Of a DNA stretch of 5,833 bases, positions 1 to 5,530 are shown piece by piece. The stretch's first letter is position 1, and each line of letters opens with the position of its first letter. The notes beneath the pieces were generated by a model, which was not told where the DNA came from, did not search any database, and was given only the letters and a program-made list of their open reading frames with translations. The DNA lies in contig JADGHD010000338.1 of NCBI GenBank assembly GCA_019689615.1, positions 1 to 5,833 of the forward strand, given 5' to 3'. Source of the stretch: Frankia sp. (GTDB lineage: Bacteria > Actinomycetota > Actinomycetes > Frankiales > Frankiaceae). The translations under genes and the position numbers were made by a program.

Positions 1-2978
1 GCGCGCACGACCGCCAGGGCGTCGGCGCCCGCCGCGTCCGGTGCCGCCGCGCCGTCGGCCGGCGTGCCCGGCTGGTTCCGGGTCGCCGCACTCGCCGCGA
101 GCGCGGCCAACGCGCCCCGGTAGGCGCGCCGCCGCGGCTCGGACACGTGGTTGGCGCCGGTGAGCCCCACCGTCAGGGCACTGGGCTCGGGATGGCCGGT
201 CGGCTCGGCGGCGTACCGGTTCAGGCCGGTCAGCTCTACGCCGAGCACCGCCAGCCGCACGGCCGCGGCCATCAGGGCGACCCCGCCGTCCTTGCCTCGG
301 CCCGCGTCGGCCGGGACCGCGACGACCTCGTCGCCCAGGGTCCGGCCCACCAGGCCGGTGAGCACCCGGCCGGGCCCCACCTCGACGAACACGTTCACGC
401 CGGCGGCGCGCATCGCCCGCAGCCCGGCGACGAACTCCACCGGCCGGCGCAGTTGCTCGGTGAGCACCCGGCGGTTGGCGGCCGGGTCGTCGCCGTAGCC
501 GGCCCCGGCGGTGTTCGCGTACACCGGCACGGCGGGGGCGGCGATCTCGACGCCGGCCAGCGCGGCGGCGAACGCGTCCACGGCATGCGCGACCAGCGGG
601 GTGTGGAAGGCGGCGGCGACCGGGATACGGCGGGCGTCCAGACCCCGCTCCGCCGCGGCCGCCACGAAGGCGTCGACCGCCGCGGTCGGGCCGCCCACGA
701 CGACCTGGTCGGGCGCGTTGTGGTTGCAGACCATCACGTCCGGGTGGTCGGCGAGCGCCGTGGCGACGTCCTCGCGCGAGGCCCGGACCGCGGCCATGGT
801 GCCCGGGTCGAGGTCGGGATCGCCTGCGGGCGGCGCCATCGCCTGCCCGCGGGCGCGCGCCAGCCGGAAGAAGTCGGGGTCGCCGATCGCCCCGGCCGCC
901 CACAGCGCGGTCAGCTCTCCAAAGCTGTGGCCGAGCAGCCCGGCCGGGCGCAGGCCGAGCTCGCGCAGGAAGCGGAACTGCCCGGCCGCGAGGGCGCCGA
1001 TCGCCGGCTGGGCGTACTCGGTGCGGGTCAGCGTGGCCTCGTGGCGGGCCTCGGCCGCCGGGTCGAAGCTCGGCGGCGGGAAGACGGCCCGGGCGAGCGT
1101 CGGGTCGGCGCCGGCGAAGAAGCCGTTCGCCGCGTCGAACGCGCCGGCCACCGGCGGCAGGTCGACGGCCGCCTCCAGCCCCATCCCGACGTACTGGCTG
1201 CCCTGCCCGGCGAACAGCACCCCGACCGTCGGCTCGGCCAGCGCCTGCCGGCGGTAGTGGATGCCCGCCGGATGCGACCACTCGTCGGCCTCCGGGCGTG
1301 CGGCGATCTGCTCCGCCGCCAGGGAGCGCAGCCTCTCCACGTCCGGCTCGGCGCGGGCGGCGAACCCGACGCGCGCGGCCGAGGCCGGGATGCCGTCGTC
1401 GCCGTTCGGCCGCGCGCCCGAGCGAAGCAGATCGACAAGCTCCGCCGGGGTGGGCGCGTGCCAGAGGTGGGCGCGGGCGGCCCGGTGCAGGCCGAGACCG
1501 CTACCGGGGGCGCCGGTGCCGGTGCCGCCCCTGGTACGGACATCGCCGCCGGTGCCGCGCGGCGCCTCCTCCAGCACGACGTGGAAGTTGGTGCCGCCGA
1601 AGCCCATCGCGGAGGCCGCGGCGCGGCGCCGCCCGAGGTCCGGGTCGAGCACCCAGGGCCGGGTGCGGGTGTTGGCGTAGACGGGCGAGTCGGCCGCGGC
1701 GAGCACCGCGGTCGGCGTGCTGACGTTGATCGTGGGCGGAAGCACCCGGGTGTGCAGGGCGAGCGACAGCTTGATCATGCTCGCCGCCCCGGCGGCTCCC
1801 TTGGTGTGGCCGATCTGCGACTTGACGCTGCCGATGGCGGCCGACGCCGGGCGCGCCCCGGCATCGCGCAGGATCGACGTGAGCGCGGTCAGCTCGGTCT
1901 GGTCGCCGACAGGGGTACCGGTGGCGTGGGCCTCGAACAGCTCGACGGACGCCGGGCTGACCCCGGCGTCGTCGTAGGCACGGCGTAGCGCGCGCAGCTG
2001 CCCCTCCGCCCGGGGCGCGTAGATGCTTCTGAACCGGCCGTCGCTGGACGCGCCGAGGCCCCGGATGACGGCGTACACGCGGTCGCCGTCGCGCTCGGCG
2101 TCGGCGAGCCGCTTCAGCGCGAGCATCCCGATGCCCTCGCCCACCAGGGTGCCGTCGGCGCCGGCGTCGAAGGGCTGGATGCGGTCGGAGCGGGACAGCG
2201 CCTGCGTCTTGCTGAAGCACATGTAGCTGAAGATCGTGTTCTCGGTGTCGCAGCCGCCGGTGATCATCAGGTCGGCGCGGTGATCGAGCAGCTCGCCGAT
2301 GGCGGCGCGGACCGCGGTGAGCGCGCTGGCGCAGGCGGAGTCCACGGTGTAGTTGGTGCCGCCCAGGTCGAGGCGGTTGGCGATCCGCCCGGCGATGACG
2401 TTGCCGAGCAGCCCCGGGAAGGAGTTCTCCTCCCACGGCGGGAAGGCCAGGGAGAACGCCTCGGCGACGGCGGTGGCCTCGCGGTCGGTCAGGCCGGCGG
2501 CGCGCACGACCTCGCGCAGCACCGGTGTCTCCAGCCGGGCCGCGAGCGGATGGGCGAGCGACGTCGGGCCGGTCACTCCGAGCACCACCCCGGTCCGCTC
2601 CGGGTCGAACCACGTCGAGCCGGTCGCTCCCGCGTCCGCGAGCACGTCCCGGGCGACCACCAGGCTCAGGAGCTGGACCACGCCGGTGACGTCCAGCAGG
2701 TTCGGCGGGAAGCCGAACTCCATCGGGTTGAACGGCACCTCGGGCAGGAAGCCGCCGCGGCGCGCGTAGGTGCGGTCCGCCACGGCGGGGTCGGGATCGT
2801 AGTAGTCGGCCGGCCGCCAGTGGGTCGGTGGGACCTCGGTGACGCAGTCGACGGCGTCGAGGATGTTGCTCCAGAACTCGCGGACGTCCCGCGCCATCGG
2901 AAACAGCCCGGCAAGCCCGACGATCGCGATCGGGTTGTGCGCGAGCCGTCGGTCGTCGGGACGGTCGGCCTCGGCCAC
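1..2978 (-). CDS. PfaA/HglE-like iterative type I synthase, KS-AT part (3' end cut by window)
   Basis: The first 992 residues of a multidomain synthase are visible, with no stop in frame. The ketosynthase spans about residues 15-470. Its nucleophile is Cys216 in VDSACASAL, its histidines are His351 (HATGT, where HGTGT is usual) and His391 (GSVKSQIGHTK), and it ends with GFGGTNFHVVLEE. The acyltransferase spans about 586-895, with GQGSQ at 591-595, Ser685 in GHSFGE, His792 in AAFH and GPG at 868-870; AAFH rather than YASH suggests malonyl-CoA. A Gly/Thr-rich linker (about 474-495) follows the KS, and an Ala-rich linker runs to the window edge, where ACP repeats would be expected from the family. 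RGGFLP, NPMEFG, WEENSFPG and SIYAPR are recalled hallmarks of PUFA synthase PfaA and heterocyst glycolipid HglE. The GTG start at 2978 is chosen for its AGAGGA site and because the KS begins 14 residues later. Whether it is closer to PfaA or HglE is undecided. Confidence 0.93.
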   Translation of the reverse strand, partial: MAEADRPDDRRLAHNPIAIVGLAGLFPMARDVREFWSNILDAVDCVTEVPPTHWRPADYYDPDPAVADRTYARRGGFLPEVPFNPMEFGFPPNLLDVTGVVQLLSLVVARDVLADAGATGSTWFDPERTGVVLGVTGPTSLAHPLAARLETPVLREVVRAAGLTDREATAVAEAFSLAFPPWEENSFPGLLGNVIAGRIANRLDLGGTNYTVDSACASALTAVRAAIGELLDHRADLMITGGCDTENTIFSYMCFSKTQALSRSDRIQPFDAGADGTLVGEGIGMLALKRLADAERDGDRVYAVIRGLGASSDGRFRSIYAPRAEGQLRALRRAYDDAGVSPASVELFEAHATGTPVGDQTELTALTSILRDAGARPASAAIGSVKSQIGHTKGAAGAASMIKLSLALHTRVLPPTINVSTPTAVLAAADSPVYANTRTRPWVLDPDLGRRRAAASAMGFGGTNFHVVLEEAPRGTGGDVRTRGGTGTGAPGSGLGLHRAARAHLWHAPTPAELVDLLRSGARPNGDDGIPASAARVGFAARAEPDVERLRSLAAEQIAARPEADEWSHPAGIHYRRQALAEPTVGVLFAGQGSQYVGMGLEAAVDLPPVAGAFDAANGFFAGADPTLARAVFPPPSFDPAAEARHEATLTRTEYAQPAIGALAAGQFRFLRELGLRPAGLLGHSFGELTALWAAGAIGDPDFFRLARARGQAMAPPAGDPDLDPGTMAAVRASREDVATALADHPDVMVCNHNAPDQVVVGGPTAAVDAFVAAAAERGLDARRIPVAAAFHTPLVAHAVDAFAAALAGVEIAAPAVPVYANTAGAGYGDDPAANRRVLTEQLRRPVEFVAGLRAMRAAGVNVFVEVGPGRVLTGLVGRTLGDEVVAVPADAGRGKDGGVALMAAAVRLAVLGVELTGLNRYAAEPTGHPEPSALTVGLTGANHVSEPRRRAYRGALAALAASAATRNQPGTPADGAAAPDAAGADALAVVR

Positions 2979-2983
2979 GTGCT

Positions 2984-2989
2984 TCCTCT
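2984..2989 (-). promoter_or_regulatory. Ribosome-binding site of the synthase
   Basis: AGAGGA on the minus strand lies 5 nt before the GTG at 2978 (GAGG to GTG spacing is 6 nt). It decides the non-ATG start: no competing ATG in this frame precedes the conserved NPIAIVG motif of the ketosynthase. Confidence 0.7.
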
Positions 2990-2993
2990 TTCG

Positions 2994-3022
2994 ATAATCG
3001 CCGCGAACGGCAGGGCGGTGAA
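2994..3022 (-). promoter_or_regulatory. Candidate sigma-70-like promoter for the synthase gene
   Basis: On the minus strand, TTCACC (3022-3017) and GATTAT (2999-2994) are separated by exactly 17 bp. Each hexamer matches the housekeeping consensus at four of six positions. Transcription would start only about 8-10 nt before the GTG, leaving room for little more than the ribosome-binding site. The 210-bp gap to the upstream hydrolase gene makes an own promoter reasonable. It is a pattern match only; the gene could also be read through from the oxidoreductase-hydrolase transcript. Confidence 0.3.
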
Positions 3023-3060
3023 GCGAACACGGTCGGACCGGTCTTTCCGGCCGGCCCCGG

Positions 3061-3112
3061 ACGAGCCGTTCGGGCAGGCTGTTCGGACGTGCTGTTCCGG
3101 CAGGCCGCTCCG
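3061..3112. repeat. Four tandem 13-bp repeats upstream of the synthase
   Basis: Four consecutive 13-bp units begin at 3061, 3074, 3087 and 3100. On the plus strand they read ACGAGCCGTTCGG, GCAGGCTGTTCGG, ACGTGCTGTTCCG and GCAGGCCGCTCCG. Seven of 13 columns are invariant (2, 5, 6, 8, 10, 11, 13), and units 1 and 3 resemble each other as do 2 and 4, so the array can also be read as a 26-bp repeat (20 of 26 identical) present twice. The flanking 13-mers on both sides do not continue the pattern. The array ends 38 bp upstream of the candidate -35 box of the synthase, a plausible place for activator binding. Function is inferred. Confidence 0.6.
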
Positions 3113-3168
3113 AAGGTCGCCGGTACCAACCCCCAGACGGTCACGCAGCTTTCGCCTGGACGGGTCGG

Positions 3169-3190
3169 ACGAGATCGGGAAAACGAGATC
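3169..3190. repeat. 8-bp direct repeat straddling the hydrolase stop codon
   Basis: ACGAGATC occurs at 3169-3176 and again at 3183-3190 with 6 bp between. The second copy covers two bases of the hydrolase stop codon. It is short and may be chance. Confidence 0.35.
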
Positions 3191-3848
3191 AGAACATGGT
3201 TCGAAGCAGTTCCTCGGAACCGGTCAGGAGGTTTGCCGACACCTTCCGCCGCGCGACCTCGGCCGTGACGCCGAGCAGCATCCGGGCGAACCCGTCGGCC
3301 ACCGCGCGGTAGCCCGCCGGGCTCGGATGGATGCCGTCCGGGTTCCACAGCCGCCGATCCTCGGCGTCCGGCGCGCCGGCCAGGTCGAAGCAGAGCATCC
3401 CCAGCTCGGCGACAAGCTTGCGGATGAGGTCGTTGGCGGCCTCGAACCGGGGGCGCAGCGCATCCCGCATCGCTGGCGGGATGGGCAGCCGGCCGGGGAT
3501 GTCCGGGAACGTGATCGTGAAGGCGAGCGTCCCGGGAACCGCCAGCGTGCTGAAGATCTCGGTCAGGTTCCGCTCGAAGCGCGGCTTCGAGTAGTCGCTG
3601 ACCAGGTCGTTCCCGCCGACGGTGATGCCGACCAGGCGGCTGCGCCCGGCGGCGGCGACGGGTAGCTGGCGGTCGACGACCGTCTGCGTGGTCGCGCCGT
3701 GCTCGCCCAGGTTGCGCACCCGGCTGGCCGGAATGCCCAGCGCCGCGGCCACCCGCGGCACCCATCCGACGAACGTCCCGTCGGGACCGGGGTCGCCGCG
3801 CCCCTCGGCGAAGCTGTCGCCGACCACGGTGAGCATGGGTCGGGCCAT
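3189..3848 (-). CDS. SGNH/GDSL-family hydrolase
   Basis: This 219-residue protein has all four SGNH blocks: GDSF near the N-terminus with nucleophile Ser12, NLGEHG with Gly48, GGND at 78-81 with Asn80, and DGIHPSPAGY with Asp171 and His174. The catalytic set is therefore intact and the length suits single-domain members. No signal peptide or membrane segment is visible, so it is probably cytoplasmic. The family hydrolyses esters and thioesters, and some members transfer acyl groups. Between an FAD enzyme and a lipid-type synthase, a role in releasing or trimming an acyl chain is plausible, but the substrate is unknown. The ATG at 3848 is preceded by AGGAGAGG at 9 nt; a second Met four codons later is less well placed. 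The gene follows the oxidoreductase by 69 bp with no terminator, suggesting co-transcription. Confidence 0.92.
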   Translation of the reverse strand: MARPMLTVVGDSFAEGRGDPGPDGTFVGWVPRVAAALGIPASRVRNLGEHGATTQTVVDRQLPVAAAGRSRLVGITVGGNDLVSDYSKPRFERNLTEIFSTLAVPGTLAFTITFPDIPGRLPIPPAMRDALRPRFEAANDLIRKLVAELGMLCFDLAGAPDAEDRRLWNPDGIHPSPAGYRAVADGFARMLLGVTAEVARRKVSANLLTGSEELLRTMF

Positions 3849-3857
3849 ATGGCTGGT

Positions 3858-3865
3858 CCTCTCCT
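3858..3865 (-). promoter_or_regulatory. Strong ribosome-binding site of the hydrolase
   Basis: AGGAGAGG on the minus strand lies 9 nt before the ATG at 3848 and favours that Met over the one at 3836. It sits next to a 9-bp near tandem repeat, CGCCAGGAC then CGCCAGGAG, which also provides AGGA-type sequences. Confidence 0.75.
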
Positions 3866-3917
3866 GGCGGTCCTGGCGGGATGCGGGCCGGAAGCCTCCT
3901 CGGCACCGGGTGGATGG

Positions 3918-5120
3918 TCAGGCGGCGGCGGTGGACAGCATCGCGCCGATGTTCTCGGGCGAGAAGAACTCCGCGGCCGGGACGACGCCGGCCAGCAGGC
4001 CGAAGAACATCCGGCGCGCCCTGTCGTTGCCGGGCAGCGCGGACAGCACCATCACCAGCTCGGGCGGGAAGTCGAGTTCGGCCACGGCGGTGGTCAGGTC
4101 GAACACGGTCTGGGTCGACTCGTCCCGGAGCCGCTGGTACTCGGCGAGGGCCTCCTCCATCGGGCGCTGCCCGGACAGGGCCTGGTCGACCCGCTCGGCC
4201 AGCAGCTCGGCGCCGTGGAAGGCATCCGCGATGCCCTGGCCGGTGACCGGGTCCTTGTGGTTGCCGGCGTCGCCGACGAGCGCCCAGCCGGGCCCGTACG
4301 AGGCCCGGTAGTAGTTGTCCGGGTACCGGATGCCGTAGTAGCGGTCCGCCTGGACGCCGTGGGCGTCGAGGTCCTCGGCCAGCTCCGGCGCCACGTTGCG
4401 GAAGACCGTGCGCAGGCTGCCGTCGATGTCCGCGCGGAACTCGTCGAAGGCGTCCAGCCGGCGCATCGCCGCGACCACGGTGAGCCCGTCGTGGGTGGGC
4501 CATCCGGCGCACTGCTCGCCGACGCCGAACCGGCTGTGGAAGTCCCACTCCAGCCCGCTGAAGTACGAGTAGTAGATGAAGCAGGCCGGCGGGACGACCT
4601 TGTAGAACTCGGCGCCGGCCAGGTTCGCGACGATCGAGTTGCGCCCGTCCGCGCCGATGACGAGGGTGGCGCGCTCCTCGACGAACCGGTCGTTGGCATC
4701 CCGGCCGCGGAGGCCGGCCACGCGGCCGTCCTCCCACACCAGCTCGCGGACGGAGAAGCTCTCCCGGAACTCGACACCGGCCGCCACCGCGCCCCGGACG
4801 AGGATCTCGTCGAGCACCGTCCGGCGCGGCGCCATCGAGAAGTCCAGGCCGTCCACCGGCTCGGCGAAACCGCTGATGATCAGGTCCCGGTACGACAGCG
4901 TCATGTGCCGGATGGGGGCGCAGTCGGTGGCGAGCAGCTGGTCGAGCAGCCCCCACTCCCGCAGCCGCAGCAGGGCCGACTGCTGCAGGTAATGGGTGGA
5001 GATGGTGTCGCTGGGAAAGCTCGCGCGGTCCACGAGCAGGACCCGGTGACCCCGGCGGGCCAGCAGCATGGCCACCGGCGAACCGGCGCACCGCGCGCCC
5101 ACGACAATCACGTCGTACAT
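3918..5120 (-). CDS. FAD-dependent oxidoreductase (monooxygenase / geranylgeranyl-reductase-like)
   Basis: This 400-residue flavoprotein has the three FAD motifs of the class A monooxygenase / geranylgeranyl reductase superfamily. These are an N-terminal Rossmann motif VVGARCAG (a GxGxxG variant, residues 7-13) ending in acidic Asp31, a DG motif VIGADGRNS at 155-162, and a GD motif LVGDAGNHKDPVTGQG at about 281-296. Such enzymes hydroxylate, epoxidise or reduce lipophilic or aromatic substrates, and the exact reaction cannot be read here. No membrane segment is obvious. The frame stays open upstream to an ATG at 5423, but I chose the ATG at 5120: the protein then begins MYDVIVVG, as these families do, and AGGGAG lies 10 nt before it. 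It leads the minus-strand gene set, so tailoring of the synthase product, or of a precursor, is a reasonable inference. Confidence 0.92.
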   Translation of the reverse strand: MYDVIVVGARCAGSPVAMLLARRGHRVLLVDRASFPSDTISTHYLQQSALLRLREWGLLDQLLATDCAPIRHMTLSYRDLIISGFAEPVDGLDFSMAPRRTVLDEILVRGAVAAGVEFRESFSVRELVWEDGRVAGLRGRDANDRFVEERATLVIGADGRNSIVANLAGAEFYKVVPPACFIYYSYFSGLEWDFHSRFGVGEQCAGWPTHDGLTVVAAMRRLDAFDEFRADIDGSLRTVFRNVAPELAEDLDAHGVQADRYYGIRYPDNYYRASYGPGWALVGDAGNHKDPVTGQGIADAFHGAELLAERVDQALSGQRPMEEALAEYQRLRDESTQTVFDLTTAVAELDFPPELVMVLSALPGNDRARRMFFGLLAGVVPAAEFFSPENIGAMLSTAAA

Positions 5121-5130
5121 GGTCGGCTGA

Positions 5131-5136
5131 CTCCCT
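5131..5136 (-). promoter_or_regulatory. Ribosome-binding site deciding the oxidoreductase start
   Basis: AGGGAG on the minus strand lies 10 nt before the ATG at 5120. It supports the short form over the open-frame extension to 5423, whose extra 101 residues show no recognisable domain. Confidence 0.6.
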
Positions 5137-5175
5137 GGTTTGTCCGGTGGCTCGGGAAAATCGGGGACCCGCAGC

Positions 5176-5202
5176 CGCCCGTTCGGGCGCGGGGTCGCGA
5201 CC
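5176..5202. repeat. Two adjacent palindromes upstream of the oxidoreductase
   Basis: CGCCCG-TT-CGGGCG (5176-5189) has perfect 6-bp arms around two bases. Three bases further, GGTCGCGACC (5193-5202) is a perfect 10-bp palindrome. They lie 56-82 bp before the oxidoreductase start and could be operators or folds in the mRNA leader. In DNA this rich in G and C, chance palindromes are common, so the call is cautious. Confidence 0.35.
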
Positions 5203-5237
5203 ACCGCCGACCGCGGGCGCGTGAACGCCCTTCCCGT

Positions 5238-5272
5238 ACGCACCCGTCGAGCTCCACACGCACCCTTCGAGC
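5238..5272. repeat. Pair of 15-bp direct repeats, 20-bp period, containing TCGAGC
   Basis: ACGCACCCGTCGAGC (5238-5252) and ACGCACCCTTCGAGC (5258-5272) match at 14 of 15 positions, with 5 bp between, so the period is 20 bp, close to two helical turns. Each copy ends in TCGAGC, the core of the heptamer bound by SARP-type activators of actinomycete biosynthetic clusters. Known SARP sites usually repeat every 11 or 22 bp, so the fit is partial. The pair lies 118-152 bp before the oxidoreductase start. No third copy follows at the same period on either side. Confidence 0.55.
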
Positions 5273-5341
5273 GCGCCCACGATCCGCGGGAAACCCACAT
5301 CCGACGGTCACCGGCGGCGGGCTGACGCTTTTGGTCTACCG

Positions 5342-5361
5342 TGTCCACGAAGATTCGGACA
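5342..5361. repeat. Imperfect dyad in the divergent promoter region
   Basis: TGTC and GACA (5342-5345, 5358-5361) enclose CGAA and TTCG (5348-5351, 5354-5357), giving nested inverted arms around GA with a two-base bulge on the left. It resembles a small operator but is short and imperfect. Confidence 0.25.
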
Positions 5362-5501
5362 GCGAGACGAGCCGGCGCCGATCGATCCATAAACGACGAC
5401 AATCGAGATGGCGGGGACGGCACCGCTGCGGCGCTATGAAGAAAATTACGCCCCCGGCGGTGATATGTCGTTCCCGGTTGACGTGGAATTCACCGGCAGG
5501 C

Positions 5502-5530
5502 CATGCCGGCGGGTGAGGATGGCCGGCATG
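5502..5530 (+). promoter_or_regulatory. Inverted repeat folding the hotdog start codon into a stem
   Basis: CATGCCGGC (5502-5510) and GCCGGCATG (5522-5530) are perfect 9-bp inverted arms around an 11-nt loop. The last three bases of the right arm are the proposed start codon, and the ribosome-binding site GGTGAGG (5512-5518) lies in the loop. In RNA the stem would be GC-rich and could limit initiation; in DNA it could be an operator. The geometry is seen directly, the role is inferred. Confidence 0.5.
5512..5518 (+). promoter_or_regulatory. Ribosome-binding site deciding the hotdog start
   Basis: GGTGAGG ends 9 nt before the ATG at 5528. An in-frame ATG at 5519 directly abuts this site and an in-frame GTG at 5513 lies inside it, so both are poorly spaced; the ATG at 5528 is preferred. 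Confidence 0.6.

Larger units (their letters stand above)
2979..3188. other. Intergenic region between hydrolase and synthase
   Basis: This 210-bp stretch contains no convincing gene. From the hydrolase side it holds an 8-bp direct repeat, four tandem 13-bp units, a GC-rich patch with several CCGG words, a candidate promoter and the synthase ribosome-binding site. The CCGG words at about 3039-3051 could form a 4-bp stem with a 5-nt loop, which is too weak to call a terminator. The layout suggests a regulated secondary promoter inside the gene set. Confidence 0.6.
5121..5527. other. Divergent intergenic region between oxidoreductase and hotdog gene
   Basis: This 407-bp stretch contains no convincing gene and must hold the start signals for both divergent genes. 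The oxidoreductase half is very GC-rich and carries two palindromes and the 15-bp direct repeats. The part from about 5330 to 5490 has more A and T than anywhere else in the window. A weak minus-strand promoter match lies there: ACGACA (5471-5466), a 17-bp spacer, then TAATTT (5448-5443). It would give the oxidoreductase a leader of roughly 300 nt. On the plus strand TTGACG (5478-5483) resembles a -35 box, but no good -10 box follows. Confidence 0.5.

Noticed and set aside
1511..1560. GCCGGT-type short repeat in the synthase
   Set aside because: It lies in frame and encodes a Gly/Thr-rich linker between KS and AT, which explains the low complexity.
147..1988. Plus-strand open frame of 613 codons opposite the synthase
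   Set aside because: It is the antisense shadow of the KS-AT coding sequence, with Arg/Gly-rich translation and no recognisable motif.
1..2978. Enediyne PKS or ordinary modular PKS
   Set aside because: The PfaA/HglE-type motifs (RGGFLP, WEENSFPG, SIYAPR, the AT with GHSFGELTALWAAG) fit better than either class.
3031..3060. CCGG-rich segment as a terminator after the hydrolase
   Set aside because: The possible stem is only about 4 bp and no T-run follows on the minus strand.
2280..3665. Plus-strand open frame opposite the synthase start and the hydrolase
   Set aside because: It spans two real genes and the gap between them in antisense and shows no domain.
1501..5298. A minus-strand open frame of about 1265 codons across four gene regions
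   Set aside because: It runs in a different frame from all three recognised minus-strand genes, is rich in Arg, Gly and Pro, and has no domain. Long false frames are expected at this GC content.
5121..5423. N-terminal extension of the oxidoreductase by 101 residues
   Set aside because: The family begins at the Rossmann motif, a ribosome site precedes the ATG at 5120, and the extension has no recognisable sequence.
3699..5516. Plus-strand open frame of 605 codons opposite the oxidoreductase
   Set aside because: It is the antisense shadow of the flavoprotein gene and continues through intergenic DNA; no family signature.
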